From Synechococcus sp. J7-Johnson (lineage in GTDB: Bacteria; Cyanobacteriota; Cyanobacteriia; PCC-6307; Cyanobiaceae), in assembly GCF_024345795.1 (NCBI RefSeq), contig NZ_JAGQBU010000023.1, positions 1-43,898 on the forward strand: a stretch of DNA of 43,898 nucleotides, written 5' to 3'. Every line of letters starts with the position of its first letter. The first letter of the stretch is position 1. Below are positions 7,462 through 15,642 of the stretch, piece by piece. Below the pieces are notes generated by a model. That model saw only the letters and a program-made list of their open reading frames with translations. It had not been told where the DNA came from and did not search any database. A program made the position numbers and the translations under genes.

Positions 7462-9045
7462 ATGATGCACTCCCTGCTTCGCCGGATCGCTCCTGCGGCC
7501 TTTGCCGTGCTGGCGCCAGTGGCCCCGCTCGGTGCCTCCGCAATCGCCATGAACCTGGACGGCATCAACCAGTACGCCGCCGGCTCCGGTCAGAACAGCC
7601 AGGACCAGGTCACCAGCATCACCCAGTTTTCCGACCTGCAGCCCACCGAGTGGGCCTACCAGGCGCTCTCGAACCTGATCGAGCGCTACGGCTGCGTCGC
7701 TGGTTATCCCGACGGCACCTTCCGCGGCAAGAAGCCGCTGAGCCGCTGGGAAGCCGCCGCTCTGCTCAACGCCTGCCTCGATCGGATCACCGAGGTGACC
7801 GATGAGCTGCGCCGCCTGCTCAAGGAGTTCGAGAAGGAGCTCGCCATCCTGCGCGGCCGCGTCGACAACCTCGAGGCCAAGGTCGGCGAGCTGGAGGCCA
7901 ACCAGTTCTCCACCACCACCAAGCTCAGTGGACTGGCCACGTTCGTGGTGGGTGCCAATGCCTTTAGCGGCAGTGCCACCGATTTGCGGGATGCGGCCAG
8001 CCGGGAAGTTGGCGCCACCACCTTCAACTACGACCTGCAGCTGGTGCTCGACACCAGCTTCACCGGCAAGGATCTGCTGCGGACAGTTCTGCGGGCCGGC
8101 AATTTCGGCACCAGTGCCTTCGGTGGCGCGGGGCCAACCGGCAACCTCTCCACATTGGAGATTGCCTTCGAGGAAGCATCGGGCCCCGACTCCCTTGGGA
8201 TCGACAAGCTCTATTACCAGTTCCCGATCGGCACTAATTTCACCGCCACCATCGGCGGGCGCCTCGGGCAGGAAGACATGCTGGCGATCTGGCCGAGCGC
8301 CTATGTCACTGAACCGATTCTGAATCTCTTTTTCCTCAACGGAAGTACGCTCAACTACAGCAAGAACGCCGGACCCGGCGCGGGCCTGTGGTGGCAAAGC
8401 AACGGCTGGAGTTTCAGCGCCGCCTATGTGGCCGCCACAGGGTTTCTGGGTGACTCCAGCCGTGGCGGACTCGGCAACGGCAACAGTCAGAGCACCGGCA
8501 CCGCCCAGCTGGCCTACGCCGGAGATCGCTGGGCCGTGGCGGCCATCTACAACTACGTTCAGAACGGCGTGGCAATCCCAGGGGCCACACCATTCGCCAC
8601 CGCTGCATTCGAAGATCCGTCCTCCAGCCGCACAAATGCCTTCGGGCTAAGCGGCTACTGGCAGCCTGAACAATCTGGCTGGATCCCCTCGATAAGCGCC
8701 GGTTGGGGATACGGCACCACCTCCTATAGCTCAGATCCCGGAAGCGGGGCACTGCGAGCCAGCCAGTCGTGGATGGTGGGTCTGGAGTGGGCCGATGTGC
8801 TGCTCAAGGGCAACACGTTGGGCATGGCGGTAGGTCAGCCGGTATTCGCCACGGCACTGAGCGGAGGCGAAAGCCCCGATGACGGCAATTTCGTCTGGGA
8901 GTGGTGGTACAAACTTCAGGTCACCGACAACATCTCGGTCACCCCGGCGCTGTTCTATCTGAGCCGTCCCCTTGGCCAGGACACCCCCAGCGACAGCTCA
9001 TTCAGCCAACTGGGCGGGTTGGTCAAGACCAGCTTCTCGTTCTGA
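7462..9045 (+). CDS. SLH-domain, OprB-type outer-membrane porin
   Basis: A 527-residue cyanobacterial porin. It has a signal peptide ending near GASA (about residue 27) and an SLH domain at about 55-110 (FSDLQPTEWAYQALSNL, GYPDGTFRGKKPLSRWE). A coiled coil follows at about 112-150 (LLKEFEKELAILRGRVDNLE), then an OprB-like beta-barrel ending in the outer-membrane signature Phe (TSFSF). The SLH and coiled coil anchor the protein to the cell wall while the barrel sits in the outer membrane. Two ATGs (7462, 7465) follow a TTG; either may be used. A perfect Zur-type palindrome upstream and the znu neighbours suggest a zinc-regulated pore. Confidence 0.9.
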   Translation: MMHSLLRRIAPAAFAVLAPVAPLGASAIAMNLDGINQYAAGSGQNSQDQVTSITQFSDLQPTEWAYQALSNLIERYGCVAGYPDGTFRGKKPLSRWEAAALLNACLDRITEVTDELRRLLKEFEKELAILRGRVDNLEAKVGELEANQFSTTTKLSGLATFVVGANAFSGSATDLRDAASREVGATTFNYDLQLVLDTSFTGKDLLRTVLRAGNFGTSAFGGAGPTGNLSTLEIAFEEASGPDSLGIDKLYYQFPIGTNFTATIGGRLGQEDMLAIWPSAYVTEPILNLFFLNGSTLNYSKNAGPGAGLWWQSNGWSFSAAYVAATGFLGDSSRGGLGNGNSQSTGTAQLAYAGDRWAVAAIYNYVQNGVAIPGATPFATAAFEDPSSSRTNAFGLSGYWQPEQSGWIPSISAGWGYGTTSYSSDPGSGALRASQSWMVGLEWADVLLKGNTLGMAVGQPVFATALSGGESPDDGNFVWEWWYKLQVTDNISVTPALFYLSRPLGQDTPSDSSFSQLGGLVKTSFSF

Positions 9046-9348
9046 GCCCAATCGCTGGGCCAGGGTCAACGGTCAAAGCAGCGTGGTGATGGTGTTGTCA
9101 CCGGCTGGGACAACTGCCCTGGTTCACCCGGCAGGGCTCTGACGGAGGCCGGGTTGGGGGGCGGTAACCTTGGGGGCAGCGGTTTTCTGAACCAAGCCAA
9201 CAAGGCCCCCAGAACAGCGCTGAGGCAAGTCCTGTGGGGGGAAGACTCCGGGACTGGCGCCCAGGCCTGGTGCCCACTCTTCTGCCCCATCGACGGCCTT
9301 GGCGCCAGACTGCCCGCACCAGGCGAATGTCGCCCCCGCTTGCCCGTG
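9046..9348. other. Intergenic region between porin and cobW, possibly structured
   Basis: No convincing gene is seen in these 303 bases. A 5-bp stem (GCCCA/TGGGC, 9046-9060) directly follows the porin stop and lacks a T-tract. Around 9160-9215 short complementary runs (GGGGGC with GCCCCC, GGTT with AACC) could fold a 5' leader for cobW. I see no GATAAC-type Zur site here. The cobW frame stays open upstream to 9154, but the extension is low-quality and unlikely to be coding. Confidence 0.5.
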
Positions 9349-10512
9349 ATGACCCGCACTGCCCCTGCTCGTCCCGCGTCCTCTCCCGCCAAGGGGGGGG
9401 GTGAGGATCCGAGCCCCACCAGTCTGCCGGTGACGATCCTGACGGGCTTCCTCGGGGCCGGCAAAACCACCCTGCTCAACCACATCCTCAGCAACCAGAA
9501 CGGCCTCAAGACCGCCGTTCTGGTCAATGAGTTCGGTGAGATCGGCATCGACAACGACCTGATCATCGCCACCGGTGAAGACATGGTGGAGCTCAGCAAC
9601 GGCTGCATTTGCTGCTCGATCAACGGAGAGCTGCTGGAAGCAGTGGAGCGGATTCTCGAGCGCCCCGAGCCCGTTGATTATCTGGTGGTGGAAACCACCG
9701 GCCTGGCCGACCCTCTGCCGGTGGCGATGACCTTCCTGGGCAGCGAGCTGCGTGACAGCACCCGCCTGGATTCGATCATCACCCTGATCGATGCCGAGAA
9801 TTTCGAAGCGAGCAGTTTTGAGAGCGAAGTGGGCCGTGCCCAGGTGATCTACGGCGACATCCTGATGCTCAACAAGTGTGATCTGGTGCCCGAGACGAAG
9901 CTGCAGCAGCTGGAAGCTCTGCTGCGCAACCTCAAACCAGATGCACGCATCCTGCGCTCAGTCAAGGGAGACGTGGCCCTGCCACTACTGCTGAGCGTGG
10001 GCCTGTTCGAATCCGACCGGGTGGTGGCCAGTAGCGACACAGCCGTATCTGCAGTCGCTGGAGCCCAGGCAAGCGATCATCTCGACCACGGCGACTGTGA
10101 CCACGATCATGGTCACTGCAACCACGATGACGGCCACGATCATGTCCATGAGCATGGCCATGAGCACCAAGAGGGTTCCTACGAGCATCCGGCCGACCAT
10201 CTCGCCATCGAGGGGTTCACCTCGCTCTCATTTTCCAGCGACGGACCCTTCGCCTTGCGCAAATTCCAGAACTTCCTTGACAATCAGCTTCCCACGGAGG
10301 TGTTCAGGGCCAAGGGCATCCTCTGGTTCAACGAAAGCGAGCGCCGTCATGTGTTCCACCTGGCTGGCAAACGCTTCTCGATCGACGACTCTGACTGGAA
10401 TGGTGAGCGCAAGAACCAGCTGGTCCTGATCGGTAAGAATCTGTATCACCAGCGCCTGCGCCGCCAGCTTCAGGCCTGCGTGGCCAAGGACCCGGGCCGG
10501 GGATTTGCCTAA
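9349..10512 (+). CDS. CobW/COG0523 GTPase, putative zinc metallochaperone
   Basis: A 387-residue G3E GTPase. Walker A is GFLGAGKT (33-40), the metal-binding motif is CICC (86-89), a GTP-specificity motif appears as NKCD, and a CobW_C domain occupies about residues 285-380 (KGILWFNESERRHVFHL). Residues of about 244-284 form a linker very rich in His, Asp and Glu, typical of members that deliver Zn2+ under scarcity. The location just after znuABC, zur and a Zur-type porin supports zinc rather than cobalt. ATG 9349 begins a normal N-terminus; GTG 9346 is also possible. Confidence 0.87.
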   Translation: MTRTAPARPASSPAKGGGEDPSPTSLPVTILTGFLGAGKTTLLNHILSNQNGLKTAVLVNEFGEIGIDNDLIIATGEDMVELSNGCICCSINGELLEAVERILERPEPVDYLVVETTGLADPLPVAMTFLGSELRDSTRLDSIITLIDAENFEASSFESEVGRAQVIYGDILMLNKCDLVPETKLQQLEALLRNLKPDARILRSVKGDVALPLLLSVGLFESDRVVASSDTAVSAVAGAQASDHLDHGDCDHDHGHCNHDDGHDHVHEHGHEHQEGSYEHPADHLAIEGFTSLSFSSDGPFALRKFQNFLDNQLPTEVFRAKGILWFNESERRHVFHLAGKRFSIDDSDWNGERKNQLVLIGKNLYHQRLRRQLQACVAKDPGRGFA

Positions 10513-10628
10513 ATCACATCCGATCAGGTCACAAAAATCACCAAGTCTTGTTCCATTGAAGCGAGGTACTCTACTCGGTCATTTCTACGTTTGAAGCGTC
10601 GTCAAGGCGTTCAATCCCGCCGTCAATC

Positions 10629-11708
10629 TTGGCAAAGCCCCTCTGTTCCCGTCCAATCCAGCAGGCTGTCACCAGTCTGCTCGTTCTCACCGCCTCCATC
10701 ACGGCCGCTGACTCCATTCCCCAGGTGGCTGCCCAGGAGATGGGCGGAGAATTGGCCCAGTCCTCCAAAGGATCCGAAATCGGTGTGTACTCGGGCCGCC
10801 ACTACAACACCGACAAGGAGCTTTACGCGCAGTTCACGCGTGAAACTGGTATTCGGGTGAATCTCATCGAAGGCAAGGACGATGAAATGATCGAGCGTCT
10901 GCGCCGAGAAGGTGCCAACAGCCCCGCCGACGTTCTTGTGACTGTGGATGCTGCTCGCCTCGTCAGAGCCCAGGGGCTGAATCTGTTCCGCCCGATCAAC
11001 TCGGCCGCACTCAGGAGAGACGTGCCGGCCAATCTGCGCGACCCCAACGGCCACTGGTTCGCTCTCACCCGCCGGGCTCGGCCGGTGATGGTCAATCCCG
11101 CGCAGGTGAATCCCAATCTGATCCGCACCTACGGCGATCTCGCCCGGTCGGAGCTGAGGGGCAAGCTCTGCATGCGCGACCGCGCCAGTGTCTACAGCCA
11201 GTCCCTCACAGCCGATGTGCTGCAGCGGGCGGGCAAAGCCACCACCGAGCGATGGCTGAAGGGTATGGTCGCCAACGTCAAGCAGCCCTTCTTCACCTCC
11301 GACACCACCATGGTGCGCGCCGTGGGCCAGGGTGAGTGCGGCGCCGCGGTGGCCAATACCTACTACCTCGCCCGCTTGCTCAACTCTGACAACGCCACCG
11401 ACAAGGCGAACGCCCGGAGGGTGAAGGTGGTGTGGGTCGATCCCACCCACGTGAATATCACCGGCGGCGGGGTGACCAGATCGTCCCGCAATCCGGAAGG
11501 GGCCCGCAAGCTGCTTGAGTTCCTCTCCTCCCCTACCGCGGGCGAGGGCTACGCCAGGGCCAACAACGAGTATCCCGTGAAGGGGTGGGGCAACAACCCC
11601 ACGCTGCGCAGCTTTGGCACGTTCAGGTCCACTCCGGTGACGATCCAGCAGCTCGGTCAGCGCAACCGCGAAGCCGTGCAGCTGATGCAACAGGCCAATT
11701 GGAAGTAG
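10629..11708 (+). CDS. futA: Iron(III) ABC transporter substrate-binding protein FutA/IdiA
   Basis: A 359-residue periplasmic ferric-iron binding protein. A secretory signal (about residues 1-36, ending VAAQ) precedes the mature chain. The family's iron ligands are visible: SGRHYNTD (His 58, Tyr 59), VYSQSL (Tyr 189) and NTYYLARL (Tyr 245-246). The start appears to be TTG 10629, as no ATG precedes the signal. The gene is followed after 27 bases by a ruined futB, so its membrane permease must be encoded elsewhere if the system works. FutA/IdiA homologues also protect photosystem II under iron stress. Confidence 0.92.
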   Translation: MAKPLCSRPIQQAVTSLLVLTASITAADSIPQVAAQEMGGELAQSSKGSEIGVYSGRHYNTDKELYAQFTRETGIRVNLIEGKDDEMIERLRREGANSPADVLVTVDAARLVRAQGLNLFRPINSAALRRDVPANLRDPNGHWFALTRRARPVMVNPAQVNPNLIRTYGDLARSELRGKLCMRDRASVYSQSLTADVLQRAGKATTERWLKGMVANVKQPFFTSDTTMVRAVGQGECGAAVANTYYLARLLNSDNATDKANARRVKVVWVDPTHVNITGGGVTRSSRNPEGARKLLEFLSSPTAGEGYARANNEYPVKGWGNNPTLRSFGTFRSTPVTIQQLGQRNREAVQLMQQANWK

Positions 11709-11735
11709 GAGGTCGCCTTCCTCAGCCATTCATTC

Positions 11736-11936
11736 GTGGCCAGGACGCCAGGCAAGAGCACCCGTCTCTTTCTCGTCGCTGCCGTCCTGCCCATCTGTTT
11801 CCTTGCCCTGTTGCCGCTGCTGGCTCTGGTTCGAGACGCCGTCACGAGCCCTCCAGCGGATGCGATCGGACTGGGTCACGAAGGCATTGCCCAGATCCGG
11901 GAACCTTCTGCTGGTGGGTGGGGAGGGTGGTGGTGA
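11736..11936 (+). pseudogene. futB: Truncated iron ABC permease FutB (N-terminal remnant)
   Basis: A GTG-started frame encodes the N-terminus of a FutB-type permease: a basic start, one hydrophobic helix (LFLVAAVLPICFLALLPLL region), then LVRDAV and GHEGIAQIR. It stops after 66 codons, whereas FutB permeases have about 500 or more. After IAQIR the frame slips by one base; the shifted frame briefly reads NLLLVG, the expected continuation. The sequence then joins directly to a decayed second futA. I infer a large deletion of the permease body plus a frameshift. Confidence 0.7.
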
Positions 11937-12477
11937 TCCCAAAACGGGTCAATCCGGCAACAATCCGCACCTATGATGAATTTGCCAAACCTGCGTTAAA
12001 AGGAAAACTCTGCTTGCGAAACCGCCAGAGTCCCTACAATCAGCCACTGGTGGCCGACCAGATGATCCAGCGTGCTGAAGCCTCCACCCAGCCCTTCTTC
12101 AGCTCCGATACCCCCTTGGTGCGGGCCGTGGCCAACGGTGAGTGCGGCGTGGGAGTGGTGAACACCTACTACGTGGCTCGGATGCTCTCAGGCGAAAGTG
12201 GCGAGGCCGACAAGGCCCTTGCCCAGGCGTAAAAGTGGTCTTTCCCAATCCTGCCCACGTGAACATCAGCGGAGGTGGTGTGACCACCGCCTCAAACAAT
12301 CCTGCAGCTGCCCTGTAACTGCTGGAGTTTTTCGCGTCCACCAGCGGTGGACGCGGCTACGCCGAAGCCAATCAGGAATACCCACTCAAGGGTTATGGCG
12401 ACAACGCCACCCTCAAGCGGATGGGCACCTTCCGCGCTGACAACGTCTCTGCAGAGCAACTGGGTCTCAAGAGCTGA
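11933..12477 (+). pseudogene. Remnant of a second futA paralogue
   Basis: The sequence matches the C-terminal two-thirds of FutA but is clearly diverged from the intact copy at 10629, so it is a paralogue rather than a fresh duplication. It lacks the signal and the first iron ligands. About 12 residues are missing between the QRA and QPFF motifs. A one-base loss near 12228 shifts the frame (DKALAQ then, in the next frame, VKVVFPNPAHVN). TAA at 12316 replaces a Lys codon. The tail reads YAEANQEYPLKGYGDN and ends at 12477. Confidence 0.82.
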
Positions 12478-12621
12478 GGTGCCATGGCCCTGACGGAGCG
12501 CAACGGCTGGAAAAAACACGCCAGCTGCGAGCGGGCATCGGGCTGGACCGACCCAATCGCAGCATCGGTCACAGCGTGGCCATGAATTCTGGCTAGGTTA
12601 CGGGGACTCTGAGCCGGATCG

Positions 12622-12771
12622 ATGGCCGAACTGCTGCTTGCCTCCAGCGTTCTCGCGTTGTTCGGCCTGGCCTTCTGGCTCACCACCAATTCTGACGACG
12701 ACAACGGCGGTGGCGGAATGATGCAACCTGTGCTGGTCCCTGTTCGGGTCTCCCGATCACGGGGACGCTGA
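12622..12771 (+). CDS. Small single-span membrane protein, 49 residues
   Basis: ATG to TGA encodes a short hydrophobic helix (about residues 3-22, LLLASSVLALFGLAFWL), an acidic turn (NSDDDN), a glycine run, then a hydrophobic and basic tail (PVLVPVRV, RSRGR). The codon use looks native and an efficient-looking terminator follows 62 bases downstream, which supports a real transcript. I do not recognise a named family; it resembles small conserved cyanobacterial membrane proteins. It lies between the decayed fut region and the Crp-family gene. Confidence 0.55.
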   Translation: MAELLLASSVLALFGLAFWLTTNSDDDNGGGGMMQPVLVPVRVSRSRGR

Positions 12772-12833
12772 ACGCTAAGAGCTGAAATCACACTCCCCCG
12801 CCCGAGCCGGCCAATCAGCTGCCCCCCACCTCT

Positions 12834-12867
12834 CCACCGGTGTCCTTTGCCACCGGTGGTTTCTTTG
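12834..12867 (+). terminator. Rho-independent terminator
   Basis: CCACCGGTG and CACCGGTGG form a perfect 9-bp stem with an 8-base loop, followed directly by TTTTCTTTG. It lies 62 bases after the stop of the 49-residue gene and most likely ends that transcript. Confidence 0.8.
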
Positions 12868-13099
12868 TATCTGAGGTTGGAGCCAAACCTCGACTGATTA
12901 ACGCGGCTGATCCCTGGAATTGTTGATACTGTCTGAACCAGCCTCCCCAAGGGATTGAGGCGGTTCTAGGTTTGCCCAACCACGAACCAGCTGCAACCAG
13001 CAACCAGCCACAAGAGAAGCTGTTCCAGGCCGGTTCTCTCTCAACCAGGCCGTTTTTGTGTTCCTTGGATGAGTTCCTACATTGTGCTGATGTCCAGTG
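12868..13099. other. Non-coding upstream region of the Crp-family gene
   Basis: With the terminator, the gap between the small gene and the regulator is about 328 bases. I find no credible gene. It contains a cluster of AACCAG direct repeats around 12980-13010 (CGAACCAGC, CAACCAGC, CAACCAGC), which could be an operator or chance. The promoter of the downstream regulator should lie here. Confidence 0.45.
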
Positions 13100-13696
13100 A
13101 TGCCCCCACCCAACCCGGGACATTGTCCATTCCTTCAACTCAAGCCCAACTCGGTGATACCGACTGGAATGAGCTGGTTGATCAGCGATGGCTATGTTCG
13201 ACAGGTCACCTGGAATGAAGATGCTGAACTGATCACTTTGATGATTTGGGGGCCAGGCGACCTCATCCTCGGCACCCAGGCAACCTTTGAGTGCCGCAAC
13301 GAAATCAGCACGATTTCCGCTGTCTCACTTGAGGGACGGATAGCCACCGATGCCGAACTCCTCGAATCCCTCACACGGCAGATCAGCCGCTCGATGGAGA
13401 TCATGCGCATCAGCCGGATCCGCAAGGCCGATGATCGCCTGCTGACAATGTTGCGCTGGCTGGCTGCCCAGTTCGGACGAGTGAATAGCTTAGGGCACAG
13501 TCTCTCCTTGGAGGATATGAATCTGACCCACCAGATTCTCGCTGAACTGACTGGACTGACCCGGGTGACCGTTACTAAGAGCCTGAATAAGTACAAAACA
13601 CTTGGTCAGATTAACCTGATGGCCCACGGCGATCTTCTTCTTCCCCATCTTCCTGGCGTAAAGGCCACCACCTGGGGCTTCGTGCTGCAGTCCTGA
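13100..13696 (+). CDS. Crp/Fnr-family transcriptional regulator
   Basis: A 198-residue protein with a cyclic-nucleotide-binding-like beta-roll at about residues 10-85 (SWLISDGYVRQV, GPGDLILG). A long dimer helix follows (about 90-125) and a C-terminal helix-turn-helix at about 143-170 (THQILAELTGLTRVTVTKSLN). Residues that bind cAMP in Crp are not evident, as in cyanobacterial NtcA/CysR relatives. The N-terminus is short, so the start is ATG 13100 (GTG 13097 adjoins it). It converges on bicA with a 33-base gap. Its target genes cannot be told from the sequence. Confidence 0.82.
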   Translation: MPPPNPGHCPFLQLKPNSVIPTGMSWLISDGYVRQVTWNEDAELITLMIWGPGDLILGTQATFECRNEISTISAVSLEGRIATDAELLESLTRQISRSMEIMRISRIRKADDRLLTMLRWLAAQFGRVNSLGHSLSLEDMNLTHQILAELTGLTRVTVTKSLNKYKTLGQINLMAHGDLLLPHLPGVKATTWGFVLQS

Positions 13697-13729
13697 ATTT
13701 CCTACTCCAGTGTGAGTTGGGAATGGGCT

Positions 13730-15430
13730 TCAGGCAATGCCGACCTTGGGCAGGGAGTTGACAGCATCGGCCAGGGCTTCCGCCCGGCTGAGCTCCACAT
13801 GATCGGGGGGCAGCAGGCCATACACCTTCAGGCTCTTGAGGCGCTGGAGCGTGGTGCCTTCAGCGCCCACCACATAAACATTGCGCTGTTTCTCCAGGGC
13901 TTCCTTGACGGCATTTTCGAGGGCCAGGGAAGCTGTGACCCCCAAGTGCGAAACCTCACTGAGATCAAACACAATCGAATCACACTCCTGGATTGCATTG
14001 TGCTCGCGGGAGATGGTCTTGGCCAGACCAAAGATCATTGGTCCGATCAATTGGAACAGCAGTACCTTGCCACCTCCCTGATCCAGCAGGGCCTTTTCAT
14101 TCTCAGGCAGGTTGAGATCGTCGTCAGCGGTGCTGATGGCCTTCACTGACTTGGTCTCAAGGGTGCTCATCTTCTCGATCGTGAGGATATTGGCCACGAA
14201 GATGCCCACACCAACTGCTGCGATCAGATCCACCAGGACGGTGAGCAGGATCACGCCATACATGATCACCGCCCCCTTCATTGAGACATGGTGCGCCCGG
14301 CGCAGGAAGCTCCAGTCGATGATGTCAAAACCCACCTTGAAGGCAATGCCGGCAAGCACAGCCATCGGGATCGAAGCAGCCAGCCCTGATGCCCCAAGAA
14401 TCACCACCATCAGAACCAGGGCACGAGTGATGCCCGAGAGAGCGGATCTCGCCCCCGTCTGAATGTTCACCACGGTGCCCATGGTGGCGCCGGCACCAGC
14501 GATGCCACCGAACAGACCAGATACAATATTGCCAAGTCCCTGGCCGATCAGCTCCTTGTCAGAGTTGTGCTCGGTACGGGTGATGCTGTCGGCCACCACG
14601 GCGGTAAGCAAGGCATCGATACAACCCAGCAGACCCAGCACAAAAGCATCGACCACCATCAGCTGCAACAGGCCTGGCTCGAAGTGGGGCACCACCAGCT
14701 GGGGGAATCCGCTGGGGATTTCGCCGATGCGGCGGATCCCTTGCACCTCCGCGCTGACGTCGCCACTGAGCAGGGTGAGCGACAGCAGCGTTCCCACCAC
14801 TAGCGCCAACAGCTGGGGAGGGACAAACCGCTTCACCTGGGCTGGCGTGAACCAGATGATCGCGACAGTAACCAACGCCAGGATCAGCTCCGTCAGATGC
14901 GTGGCCGGGATGAGCTGGGGCAGGGCCTTGAGCGTGCCCATCACGCCCCCCCTGGGAATGGCCTGACCGAGGAAAGGACCGAACTGAAGAATGATCAGGA
15001 TGAAACCGATGCCGGACATGAAGCCCGAAATCACCGTGTAGGGCATCATCGTGATGTAGCGGCCCAGCTTCAAGAAGCCGAACAGAATCTGGAGCCCCCC
15101 GGCCATCATCACCACCGTGAAGGCCATCGCCAGTCCTTGTTCGGGACTGGATGCCTTCGCCGTCAGACTGGCGATCACCGCTGTCATCACCACCGTCATC
15201 GGACCGGTTGGCTCCGAGATCAGGGTGGGGGTACCGCCGAAGAGTGCGGCGAACAGACCCACAAGCACCGCGCCCCATAAGCCCGACACCGCGCCGGCAC
15301 CGGAGGCGACACCGAAGGCCAGGGCCATCGGCAAGGCCACCACCGCTGCCGTGAGACCGCCGAACACATCCCCTTTGATGTGTTGTGAACTGATCTGGTT
15401 CAACCAGCTCATCGGGCGGGCTATGGCCAC
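13730..15430 (-). CDS. bicA: SulP-family sodium-dependent bicarbonate transporter BicA
   Basis: A 566-residue SulP transporter with a hydrophobic core (about residues 15-430) and a C-terminal STAS domain (about 440-550). Stretches characteristic of BicA are conserved: GGLTAAVVALPMALAFG, TPTLISEPTGPMTVV, MPYTVISGFMSGIG and SITRTEHNSDKELIGQG. The predicted role is low-affinity, high-flux Na+-driven bicarbonate uptake for the carbon-concentrating mechanism. The start is ATG 15430 (a second ATG lies at codon 7). It is divergent from a Na+/Ca2+-type exchanger, which fits a need to manage sodium. Sulfate transport is the main alternative, but the sequence favours BicA. Confidence 0.9.
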   Translation of the reverse strand: MAIARPMSWLNQISSQHIKGDVFGGLTAAVVALPMALAFGVASGAGAVSGLWGAVLVGLFAALFGGTPTLISEPTGPMTVVMTAVIASLTAKASSPEQGLAMAFTVVMMAGGLQILFGFLKLGRYITMMPYTVISGFMSGIGFILIILQFGPFLGQAIPRGGVMGTLKALPQLIPATHLTELILALVTVAIIWFTPAQVKRFVPPQLLALVVGTLLSLTLLSGDVSAEVQGIRRIGEIPSGFPQLVVPHFEPGLLQLMVVDAFVLGLLGCIDALLTAVVADSITRTEHNSDKELIGQGLGNIVSGLFGGIAGAGATMGTVVNIQTGARSALSGITRALVLMVVILGASGLAASIPMAVLAGIAFKVGFDIIDWSFLRRAHHVSMKGAVIMYGVILLTVLVDLIAAVGVGIFVANILTIEKMSTLETKSVKAISTADDDLNLPENEKALLDQGGGKVLLFQLIGPMIFGLAKTISREHNAIQECDSIVFDLSEVSHLGVTASLALENAVKEALEKQRNVYVVGAEGTTLQRLKSLKVYGLLPPDHVELSRAEALADAVNSLPKVGIA

Positions 15431-15454
15431 ACTGTTCTTACTGATGATTGGGTC

Positions 15455-15478
15455 GGACGTTAAGAGAGAGGTACGTCC
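15455..15478. promoter_or_regulatory. Inverted repeat upstream of bicA, candidate operator
   Basis: GGACGT and ACGTCC form an inverted repeat with a 12-base spacer, 25 bases upstream of the bicA start. Further along, GTGACAA occurs twice in direct orientation (15513 and 15532). These sit in the 212-base gap shared by bicA and the divergent exchanger. The binding protein is unknown; a LysR-type carbon regulator or the nearby Crp-family protein are guesses. Confidence 0.35.
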
Positions 15479-15642
15479 AATATCTGGGCGATGGGGATGA
15501 TCAGCCCAGGATGTGACAATCCGTCAGCCTGGTGACAACGCATACAACCGGCGATCGTGAGCTGACCACAGCAGGGCGGTATCCAGCTGGAGGCCAAGGT
15601 TGCTTCTCCTCCCTGCTATCACAAGGCATAATCGGGATCCCC

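Noticed and set aside
9225-9275. GGGGAAGACTCCGGGACTGG, superficially like a cobalamin-riboswitch or RNase P core segment before cobW
   Set aside because: The other conserved boxes of either RNA are absent in the flanking sequence.
9154-9348. Long N-terminal extension of the CobW frame
   Set aside because: The composition is not protein-like for this family, and ATG 9349 gives a normal N-terminus before Walker A.
12484-12585. 33-codon plus-strand ORF after the futA2 remnant
   Set aside because: It has no ribosome site, hydrophobic pattern or recognisable motif, and is probably chance.
13712-14149. Plus-strand frames over the bicA region
   Set aside because: They are antisense to a strongly conserved SulP gene and have no recognisable domains.
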